A stretch of DNA of 12,415 nucleotides from Desulfobulbus sp. GTDB lineage: Bacteria > Pseudomonadota > Gammaproteobacteria > Burkholderiales > Rhodocyclaceae. The notes beneath the pieces were generated by a model. That model ran no database searches. It had not been told where the DNA came from and saw nothing but the letters and a program-made list of their open reading frames with translations. The DNA is taken from assembly GCA_009782025.1 (NCBI GenBank), contig WQUQ01000161.1, positions 1 to 12,415 of the forward strand, written 5' to 3'. The position numbers were made by a program, and so were the translations under genes. Shown here in pieces: positions 7,401 through 12,415 of this stretch (positions within the stretch are counted from its first letter, which is position 1; every line of letters starts with the position of its first letter).

Positions 7401-8455
7401 TCGCGGTCATGGTTCGCGCCACAAGCCGGACACGTCCATTCGCGCACAGCCAGCGGCAGGCTCTCCAGTTTGTGTGCGCAACCCGAACAGGTCTTGCTAC
7501 TGGCAAAGAACCTGTCAGCCACCTGGACTTGCCCGCCACGCATCGCCGCCTTGTATTCCAGCTGCCGCCGAAACTCGAAGAAGCCCATATCGGCAATCGA
7601 ACGTGCAAGGTGGCGATTTTTGACCATGCCCGAGACATTCAAATCCTCGATGCCGATGGTGTGAAACCGGCGTGTCAAGTCCGTGCTCAGCTTGTGCAGC
7701 GCATCACCGCGAATGCTGGCGATACGGGCATGCAGCCGGGCCAGTTTGCCCTTGGCCTTCTTGCGGTTCGCCGATCCTTTGACCTTACGGCTCAAACTGC
7801 GTGAGAGCCGCTGCAAGCGTGCCAACAACGCCTTGTGAGGTTTTGGCCCTGTGATCGTCTCTCCCGTCGAGAGCGTGGCCAGTGCCGAGACACCCAAATC
7901 CACACCCACCGCGCCTTGGTTTTCAGCTTGGGGCAAATGCGAATCATCCGGGGTGTCCACAACGATGCTGACAAACCATTTATCAGCCACACGGGACACC
8001 GTGGCTGACATGATCTTGCCGGCAAAGCGCAACGTCTCGCGCATGCGCACCCAGCCAAGATTGGGGATGCGAATGCGTGAAGCGTCGAGGCTGAATTGAT
8101 CGTTGGTGATCGTAAAGCGGTCATGTACGCCCTTTTTGCGAAATTGCGGATAGCGGGCGCGACCGGCAAAGAAGTTCTGGAACGCCTGGCCCAACTGGAT
8201 GATCGCCATTTGCGGCGCATTCTTGGTGACTTCGAGCATCCACGGAAACTGTTCGCGTTTGATGGCGTTCAACTGGCGGCGCAACGCGGCCTGCGATGGC
8301 TTGGGCTGGTGGTTGTCCGCCTTCCATGCTTCGTATTGCTTCTTCCATTCAGCCAGCGCCCAGTTATAAGCAAACCGTGCCGTACCCGCTGCACGGGCCA
8401 GATACGTGGCCTGTACATCATTGGGATCGAGCGCGATGCGGTGGGCGATCAGCAT
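7259..8455 (-). CDS. tnpB: TnpB RNA-guided endonuclease of IS607-type element
   Basis: RuvC-fold nuclease, ancestor of Cas12, that cuts DNA next to a short motif under guidance of an RNA from the transposon end and so helps retain the element. The 398-residue protein has an N-terminal helical region typical of the family (RFAYNWALAEWKKQYEAW, 27-44), RuvC-I D186 in GVDLGVSAL, RuvC-II E270 in GIEDLNVSG, a zinc finger from C323, C326, C342 and C345, and RuvC-III D352 in HDRDVNAAINL. Spacings match active TnpB, so it should be catalytically competent. The ATG at 8455 overlaps the end of tnpA by 7 nt. The C-terminal ~40 residues (from 360) are poorly conserved and overlap the presumed omega RNA. 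Confidence 0.95.
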   Translation of the reverse strand: MLIAHRIALDPNDVQATYLARAAGTARFAYNWALAEWKKQYEAWKADNHQPKPSQAALRRQLNAIKREQFPWMLEVTKNAPQMAIIQLGQAFQNFFAGRARYPQFRKKGVHDRFTITNDQFSLDASRIRIPNLGWVRMRETLRFAGKIMSATVSRVADKWFVSIVVDTPDDSHLPQAENQGAVGVDLGVSALATLSTGETITGPKPHKALLARLQRLSRSLSRKVKGSANRKKAKGKLARLHARIASIRGDALHKLSTDLTRRFHTIGIEDLNVSGMVKNRHLARSIADMGFFEFRRQLEYKAAMRGGQVQVADRFFASSKTCSGCAHKLESLPLAVREWTCPACGANHDRDVNAAINLKNMAVSSTVAACGEEGAGRARKSAVKPASVKQEVSFVPV

Positions 8456-9078
8456 GAAACATTCTCCACCGCTTGCCGCACACCGTCGAGCAGTTTCTGG
8501 TTCTTGCGCGAACGGCTACCGTACAGACGGGCGCTGAATACGGTGATGATTTCCAGCACGTCCTTGGCCAAGTCTTCCTCAAAAGTCGTGTCCTCGCCCT
8601 GGTTGAGAATGACGACCTCAACACCTTTGGCTTCGCAGATGGCAAACACCAGTTCTGCGCCAAAGCGCAGCAGACGGTCTTTGTGGGTGAGTACCAAGCG
8701 TCCGATTCTCCCTTCGACGATGGCATCGAGCAGACGCTTCAAGCCTTTCTTGTGGTAGTTCATGCCCGAACCCAGATCGGCCACCACCTCGAATGTCCAG
8801 CCTTGACGAGCGCAGTACAACTCCAGCACCTGTTTCTGGCGCTCCAGGTCGTCTTTCTGGTCGTGGCTGGATACGCGGGCATAGGCAACCGTGCGCCGCT
8901 CTCCATCGGGTGCATGAAATTGTTCGGGGCGCAATCGTGCCAAGTCGTAGCGCCGCCGCCCGCCGGGTGTGCGCTCATGGGCGACGAGCTTGCCTTCGCG
9001 TTCCCAACGCCGCAGTGTTTGTACCGCAACGCCCAGAAACTCGGCGGCTTCGTGAATGCTGACCATTGCTCTTGACAT
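8449..9078 (-). CDS. tnpA: IS607-family serine transposase (TnpA)
   Basis: Serine recombinase that excises and inserts the element through a circular intermediate. From the ATG at 9078 it has 209 residues. A MerR-like helix-turn-helix comes first (IHEAAEFLGVAVQTLRRWER, then TPGGRRRY), followed by the catalytic domain with YARVSSHDQKDDLERQ. S70 is the expected nucleophile with R68 beside it, and HKDRLLRFG carries the active-site arginines near 135 and 138. The domain order, DNA-binding domain before catalytic, is specific to IS607. Starts at TTG 9084 and ATG 9066 are also possible; 9066 has AAGAG just upstream and matches the shortest family N-termini. The gene overlaps tnpB by 7 nt, giving coupled translation. 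Confidence 0.93.
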   Translation of the reverse strand: MSRAMVSIHEAAEFLGVAVQTLRRWEREGKLVAHERTPGGRRRYDLARLRPEQFHAPDGERRTVAYARVSSHDQKDDLERQKQVLELYCARQGWTFEVVADLGSGMNYHKKGLKRLLDAIVEGRIGRLVLTHKDRLLRFGAELVFAICEAKGVEVVILNQGEDTTFEEDLAKDVLEIITVFSARLYGSRSRKNQKLLDGVRQAVENVSC

Positions 9079-9142
9079 GCTCAAAATATATACAAATGAG
9101 CAAAAAAGAGCAACTATTGCTTTAGCTGCTCAAACCCGCTCA
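9068..9142. repeat. IS607 left-end repeats (GCTCA motifs), probable TnpA sites
   Basis: Motifs present: GCTCTT 9068-9073, TGCTCA 9078-9083, TGAGCA 9097-9102, AAGAGC 9106-9111, TGCTCA 9127-9132 and GCTCA 9138-9142. The first four form two nested inverted repeats centred near 9090; the last two are direct repeats 10 bp apart. IS607 TnpA is known to bind several short sites at each end, and multiplicity here fits that. The inner dyad covers the tnpA -10. Confidence 0.5.
9085..9113 (-). promoter_or_regulatory. tnpA promoter
   Basis: On the minus strand TTGCTC (9108-9113) and TATATT (9085-9090, 5 of 6) are 17 bp apart in an AT-rich stretch. The predicted start near 9078 would leave little or no leader before ATG 9078 or about 12 nt before ATG 9066. 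Confidence 0.45.
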
Positions 9143-10729
9143 ATGGCTGGTTCCCTCGGACTTGGTGATTTTATTCCACACGTTGTACTTGCCGACCGGT
9201 TTCTTCATCGGCAGGCGTTTCACTTCCTTCAGCGTTTGCGCGTCGTAAATGATCAGCGCGCCGTCCATTTCCATCAGGCTGGCGAGCACGTATTTGCCGT
9301 CGCGGGTGAATTCGACGTGGGCGAAGGTTTTGCCCGGTTCGGGGCGAAGTTCGGCGGCGATTTCGAGGGTTTCTTTGTCGATCAGTTGCATGGTGTCCTT
9401 GAATTCGCGGCTCATCATGGAATCGACCCAGGCGTAGCGGCTGTTTTCGTGGCTGCGCATGAAGAAGCCGGGGCCGCGGGTCTTGATCTGCTTGATGGTT
9501 TTCCAGTCGGCCATGTCGATGATGCTGACCACGCCCTCGTTGAGGTTGGGCGTCGCCATCACCGTCCGTTCCCGCCCGGTTTCGTCCTTCCAGGTCCAAC
9601 TGATGCCGGAGCCGAGGTGGGGCATGCCGGGTAGTTCGAGGTCGGCGATTTTCTTGCGCGCGTCGAGATTGACCACCTGGCCGCTGACCGCGCTCCTGGC
9701 GTCGTTGCGCGAGGCGCCCATGACTTCGGTGTAATCCTGGGTGAAGTAGAAGTCGTCGAGGTAATCGTCAAGCGGGCTGCGCTGCGGATTGAGGAAGCCT
9801 TCGATGAAGGCGCCTTCGCGGTACTTGAAGTCGTGGATCATGCCAGCCGGGATGTCCGGCGCCTTCGGGTTGTAGGAGACTTCCCACAATTCCTTCACGT
9901 CCTTCAGGGCGGCGACGAAGCTCTGGCGCGGCGAGGCGTCGTAGACGGCCGAGACGCGGGAACTGATCTTGCCGTCCTTGTCGGTGGCCGGCAGGATTTT
10001 TTTCAGCTTGAGGTCGGCGTCGAGAATGACCAGGTTGTGCGGCAGGTAGTTGGCCACCGCGATCCATTGGCCATCGCCCGATACCGCGGCGTTGCGCGTG
10101 TTGATGCCGGCGCGCGCTTCGGCGATGACCTTGAGGTTCCACAGGTCGAACTTGGTGATCCAGCCGTCGCGCGAGGCGAAAAAGACGTAGCGGCCATCCG
10201 GCGTGAATTTCGGCCCGCCGTGCAGGGCGAAGCGCGAGGGGAAGCGGTAGATCGGCTCCAGCTTGTCGCCATCGAGGATCGACACATGGTGGTCGCCGCT
10301 TTCGACGACGACGAAGAGGTTGAGCGGGTCGGCCGCGAACACCGGCGTGTCGGGCAATTTGCTGGTTTCGTGGACGATGCGCGAGGCGGTGATTTCCGCC
10401 TCGCCCCAGGCCGGCATCGGCTGGATCGGGGTGTAGATGTAATCCACCAGGGCCTTGATCTCCGCCGCCGACAACTGGCTGCCCAGGCCTTGCATCTGCG
10501 TTGCCGGGCGGCCTTCGCGGATGACCTGCTCGGCCTCGGCCTTGCGCAGACGGCCCAGATTCTCCGGCAGCAGCGCCGGGCCGATGCCGCCCAGCCGCGC
10601 CTCGCCGTGACAGGCAACGCAATGTTGCTGGTAAGCGGCTGGCGGTTCGGCGGCCCGGGCCAGATCGGCCATCGTCAGCAGAAAACAGGCCGCCAGGCCG
10701 GTCGGAATCAGGATGTTCCACTTCATCAT
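9140..10729 (-). CDS. nirN: NirN, periplasmic c/d1-type cytochrome of heme d1 biosynthesis
   Basis: NirN performs the last step of heme d1 synthesis, oxidising dihydro-d1 heme before transfer to nitrite reductase NirS in the periplasm. From ATG 10729 it has 529 residues: signal peptide 1-27 (RAA before EPP), a cytochrome c domain with heme site CVACH at 37-41 and probable Met ligand M79, then an eight-bladed d1-type propeller. H170 in FALHGGPKFTPDG is the likely proximal d1 ligand, and H371 in GMPHLGSG a candidate distal ligand. The start overlaps the nirJ stop (ATGA) and has GAGGA 6 nt upstream; a second ATG follows at 10726. NirS is the main alternative, but the GGPKF text, C-terminal SEGTSH and nirJ partner favour NirN. 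Confidence 0.85.
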   Translation of the reverse strand: MMKWNILIPTGLAACFLLTMADLARAAEPPAAYQQHCVACHGEARLGGIGPALLPENLGRLRKAEAEQVIREGRPATQMQGLGSQLSAAEIKALVDYIYTPIQPMPAWGEAEITASRIVHETSKLPDTPVFAADPLNLFVVVESGDHHVSILDGDKLEPIYRFPSRFALHGGPKFTPDGRYVFFASRDGWITKFDLWNLKVIAEARAGINTRNAAVSGDGQWIAVANYLPHNLVILDADLKLKKILPATDKDGKISSRVSAVYDASPRQSFVAALKDVKELWEVSYNPKAPDIPAGMIHDFKYREGAFIEGFLNPQRSPLDDYLDDFYFTQDYTEVMGASRNDARSAVSGQVVNLDARKKIADLELPGMPHLGSGISWTWKDETGRERTVMATPNLNEGVVSIIDMADWKTIKQIKTRGPGFFMRSHENSRYAWVDSMMSREFKDTMQLIDKETLEIAAELRPEPGKTFAHVEFTRDGKYVLASLMEMDGALIIYDAQTLKEVKRLPMKKPVGKYNVWNKITKSEGTSH

Positions 10730-11862
10730 GCGATTTCCTCGTCGGAAAGATAGCAGCCCGGATCTTCGGCCCAGGCGTCGCCGGTCAGTTGCAGGGCGCG
10801 GACGCGGGTGTTGCCGTTGCAGATCGCCAGCCAGGCGCAAGCGCCGCAACGGCCCTTGACCGGGCGCGGATGGGTTTTCAGCCCGGCCATCAGCGGATCG
10901 GTCGTATCCGGCCAGATCTGCGAGAAGGGCCGGGCCAGAACGTTGCCCAGCGTGTGATGCCACCACATCGTGTCGGGATGCACATTGCCGAGATTGTCGA
11001 TGTTGGCGACATTGACCCCGGAGGCGTTGCCGCCCCACTGGCGCAGCTTGGCCTCGACATGCGCCGCCCGCTCGGGAAAGCGGCGGCGCACCCAGTGCAG
11101 GAAATAAACCCCGTCGGCATCGTTGTTGCCGGTGGTGAATTCCTTCTCCAGTCCGCGCTGTTGATGGTCCCAACAGGTCTCGAAAAGCAGATCCATCGCC
11201 TGCCGGGTCAACTGGTGGCGGGCGTCATCCCGGCGATTCTTGTTGCCGCGCCCGGCGTAGTTCAGGTGCGAGAAATAGAAGCGGGCTATGCCCTCGTCCT
11301 CGACCAGTTTCAAGAGGCCCGGCAAATCGTGGGCATTGTCCTGGGTCAGCGTGAAGCGCACGCCGATTTTCAGGCCGCGATCGCGGCACAGGCGGATGCC
11401 CTTGAGCGAGGCGGCGAAAGCGCCGCCCTGCCGGCGGAACTTGTCGTGCGTCGCGCCCAGGCCGTCGAGCGAGACGCCGACGTAATTGAAGTCGCACTCG
11501 GCGATGCGCCCGATGTTGTCCTCGTCGATCAACGTGCCGTTGGACGACAGCGCGACATAGAAGCCCATGCTCCTGGCTCGTTTGGCGATGTCATAAATAT
11601 CCGGGTGCAGCAGCGGTTCGCCGCCGGAGAGAATCAGCACCGGCACGCCAAAGGCTTTCAGGTCGTCCATCACCGTGGCGACCTGCGCGGTCGTCAGTTC
11701 GCCGGGGAAATGCGTGTCGGCGGAGATGGAATAGCAGTGCTTGCAGGTCAGGTTGCAGCGCCGGATCAGGTTCCAGATCACCACCGGCCCCGGCGGATTG
11801 CGCTTCGGGCCGAGCGGCGTCGGCGCGGCGATTTCCTGCATGATTTGGGAAATGCGGAACAT
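10726..11862 (-). CDS. nirJ: NirJ, radical SAM enzyme of heme d1 biosynthesis
   Basis: Radical S-adenosylmethionine enzyme that removes the propionate side chains at C3 and C8 of 12,18-didecarboxysiroheme, on the route to heme d1. The 378-residue protein has the cluster motif CNLTCKHC (C36, C40, C43), the SAM-contact GGEP at 80-83, and C-terminal cysteines C339, C342, C348 and C370 for a second Fe-S cluster (SPASM-like). The ATG at 11862 was chosen because AAGGA lies 5-6 nt upstream and the product starts MFRISQ, as NirJ proteins do; the open frame runs 23 residues further through the promoter. It is the first gene of the nirJN operon, transcribed away from the arsR-type gene. Confidence 0.92.
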   Translation of the reverse strand: MFRISQIMQEIAAPTPLGPKRNPPGPVVIWNLIRRCNLTCKHCYSISADTHFPGELTTAQVATVMDDLKAFGVPVLILSGGEPLLHPDIYDIAKRARSMGFYVALSSNGTLIDEDNIGRIAECDFNYVGVSLDGLGATHDKFRRQGGAFAASLKGIRLCRDRGLKIGVRFTLTQDNAHDLPGLLKLVEDEGIARFYFSHLNYAGRGNKNRRDDARHQLTRQAMDLLFETCWDHQQRGLEKEFTTGNNDADGVYFLHWVRRRFPERAAHVEAKLRQWGGNASGVNVANIDNLGNVHPDTMWWHHTLGNVLARPFSQIWPDTTDPLMAGLKTHPRPVKGRCGACAWLAICNGNTRVRALQLTGDAWAEDPGCYLSDEEIA

Positions 11863-11881
11863 GAATTTCCTTGGTGTGGGA

Positions 11882-11895
11882 TTGAATGTATTCAA
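11882..11895. promoter_or_regulatory. Second FNR-like dyad over the nirJ -10
   Basis: TTGAATGTATTCAA is a perfect inverted repeat TTGAA-N4-TTCAA. It includes the predicted nirJ -10 and lies 20 bp upstream of the start codon, too near to activate. If bound by a Crp/Fnr-family protein it would repress; it may also be a chance dyad around the -10. Confidence 0.4.
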
Positions 11896-11917
11896 CGGCA
11901 GGGTAGCGCGGAACACC

Positions 11918-11931
11918 TTGATACGGGTCAA
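11918..11931 (-). promoter_or_regulatory. FNR/Dnr-type box of the nirJ promoter
   Basis: On the minus strand TTGACCCGTATCAA matches the Crp/Fnr-family site TTGAT-N4-ATCAA at 9 of 10 defined positions. Its centre (11924.5) is 41.5 bp from a predicted start at 11883, the standard class II activator position, with TTGAAT (11890-11895) as -10. This fits induction by oxygen limitation (FNR) or NO (Dnr/NnrR); which regulator binds cannot be told. Confidence 0.65.
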
Positions 11932-11960
11932 CCACCACCGGCCGGCCGGAGAGGGGTGGC

Positions 11961-11989
11961 TTGACAGCAGCCATCATTTCGAGAATACT
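11961..11989 (+). promoter_or_regulatory. arsR promoter
   Basis: Perfect -35 TTGACA (11961-11966) and -10 AATACT (11984-11989, 4 of 6), 17 bp apart. Seven nt after the -10 is the A of the arsR ATG (11996), so the mRNA may be leaderless or nearly so. Confidence 0.6.
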
Positions 11990-11995
11990 GGAAAT
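11976..11995 (+). promoter_or_regulatory. Candidate ArsR operator
   Basis: ATTTC (11976-11980) and GAAAT (11991-11995) form a perfect inverted repeat with a 10-bp spacer that spans the -10 and ends at the start codon. ArsR-family repressors usually bind such sites over their own promoter, so autorepression is likely; binding is inferred. Confidence 0.4.
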
Positions 11996-12343
11996 ATGGA
12001 AACAATACAGGCCGCCGAATGCCTGGCTGCCCTCGGCCACCAATCCCGTCTGGAAATCTTCCGCCTCCTCGTTCAGGCGGGGCCTGATGGCATCAACGCC
12101 AGCCTGATCGGAGAGGCTCTGGGACTTGCGCCGGCGACCTGCTCCTTCCACCTGGCGCATTTGACGCGCGTCGGACTCATCAGCGCCCGGCAGGAAAGCC
12201 GATTCATCTATTACTCGACCGATTTTGCCGCCATGGACGACCTGATTGCGTTTCTCACTGCCAACTGCTGCCATGGCAAGGCCTGTCTGCCCAAGACCGC
12301 TGCCGTGAACACCGTGGCTATAGAGCCGGCCATTAAGCATTGA
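11996..12343 (+). CDS. arsR: ArsR/SmtB family repressor, probable As(III) sensor
   Basis: Winged-helix repressor that releases DNA on binding a metalloid or metal. From ATG 11996 it has 115 residues: ECLAALGHQSRLEIFRLL (8-25), recognition helix near ATCSFHLAHLTRVGLI (47-62), and a wing with QESRFIYYS (66-74). The C-terminus carries C91, C92 and C97 (CCHGKAC), close to the C95/C96/C102 As(III) site of Acidithiobacillus ferrooxidans ArsR; spacing is one residue shorter. It lacks the helix-alpha3 ELCVCDL site of E. coli ArsR. The frame is open far upstream, but into the nirJ promoter. Divergent from nirJ; arsenic genes such as arsC may lie beyond the right edge. Another thiophilic inducer is possible. 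Confidence 0.85.
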   Translation: METIQAAECLAALGHQSRLEIFRLLVQAGPDGINASLIGEALGLAPATCSFHLAHLTRVGLISARQESRFIYYSTDFAAMDDLIAFLTANCCHGKACLPKTAAVNTVAIEPAIKH

Positions 12344-12363
12344 CATTTCCGCCGTCATTGCGA

Positions 12364-12415
12364 GGGGCGAAGCCCCGTGGCAATCCAGGCAGCGGTCTGG
12401 ATTGCCACGGGGCTT
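12364..12415. repeat. REP-like palindromic repeat, cut by window end
   Basis: AAGCCCCGTGGCAATCCAG (12370-12388) pairs perfectly over 19 bp with 12397-12415 around an 8-nt loop. A nested hairpin, GGGGC GAA GCCCC (12364-12376), shares the left arm. The flanking GTCATTGCGAGG text is of the kind repeated between genes in many proteobacteria. It follows the arsR stop by 20 bp and may act as a transcription end; the stem probably continues past the window. Confidence 0.75.

Larger units (their letters stand above)
7246..9142 (-). mobile_element. IS607-family insertion sequence (tnpA + tnpB)
   Basis: A serine-recombinase TnpA with an N-terminal MerR-like helix-turn-helix overlapping a TnpB gene is the defining layout of IS607. 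Both genes appear intact. IS607 elements lack inverted terminal repeats and make no target duplication, so the ends cannot be read directly. I set limits from shared GCTCA motifs: TGCTCA at 7246-7251 beyond tnpB, and several copies between 9068 and 9142 outside tnpA. The right limit is capped by the nirN stop at 9140-9142; the other end could lie up to about 90 bp further left. By eye the element is less GC-rich than its nir neighbours, consistent with transfer. Confidence 0.75.

Noticed and set aside
7056..7804. Plus-strand frames of about 200-245 codons over tnpB
   Set aside because: Antisense to an intact TnpB; no recognisable domain.
10730..11173. Upstream extension of nirN
   Set aside because: Overlaps nirJ out of frame; signal peptide, Shine-Dalgarno and ATGA overlap fix the start at 10729.
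11741..11995. Upstream extension of arsR
   Set aside because: Would cross the nirJ start and both promoters; ArsR homology begins at 11996.
1..12415. CRISPR array, tRNA or rRNA
   Set aside because: No regularly spaced repeats and no tRNA- or rRNA-like sequence found by reading both strands.

Overview
The window looks like the chromosome of a denitrifying betaproteobacterium, most probably of the Rhodocyclales (Dechloromonas, Azonexus or Azospira type). The base composition is GC-rich, the housekeeping order orn / M48 protease / rsgA is typical of betaproteobacteria, and there is a pair of heme d1 biosynthesis genes (nirJ, nirN). The assignment comes from protein character and gene order, not from a database search.

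Left block (1-5915) is ordinary core genome. orn (oligoribonuclease, minus strand) diverges from a plus-strand run: an M48 membrane metalloprotease, rsgA, a response regulator with an HD-GYP c-di-GMP phosphodiesterase domain, and an Alx/TerC-type membrane protein. Converging on this run from the right is a minus-strand pair: an RluE-like 23S rRNA pseudouridine synthase (GTG start), followed after a 1-nt gap by a secreted DUF192 protein.

Middle block (5916-9142) is accessory DNA. It begins with a gene-free stretch holding a ~225-bp element bounded by 20-bp inverted repeats (18/20 match), resembling a MITE. Next is a two-gene minus-strand toxin-antitoxin module: a RelE/ParE-type toxin overlapping by 4 nt an unusually long, unrecognised antitoxin-like protein. 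Then comes a complete IS607-type element, with serine transposase TnpA and RNA-guided nuclease TnpB, all active-site residues present. Its outer end lies on the stop codon of nirN.

Right block (9140-12415) carries nirJ-nirN (minus, overlapping ATGA, one operon) and a divergent ArsR/SmtB-family repressor gene with a C-terminal Cys cluster like that of As(III)-sensing AfArsR. The 133-bp nirJ/arsR intergenic region is the most information-dense regulatory stretch. It has an FNR/Dnr-type box 41.5 bp from a predicted nirJ transcription start, a second perfect dyad lying over the nirJ -10, and a TTGACA promoter for arsR with an inverted repeat across its -10. The window ends inside a REP-like palindromic repeat.

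How the genes fit together: NirJ and NirN act late in making the d1 heme of cytochrome cd1 nitrite reductase, and the FNR/Dnr-type box implies oxygen- or NO-responsive induction. The IS607 element and the toxin-antitoxin module sit directly downstream of this operon and probably mark an insertion hot spot between the nir genes and the core rluE block. No CRISPR array, tRNA or rRNA was seen. I found no clear, fully novel multi-gene system; the best candidates for novelty are the atypical antitoxin, the nirJ/arsR control region and the IS607 ends.
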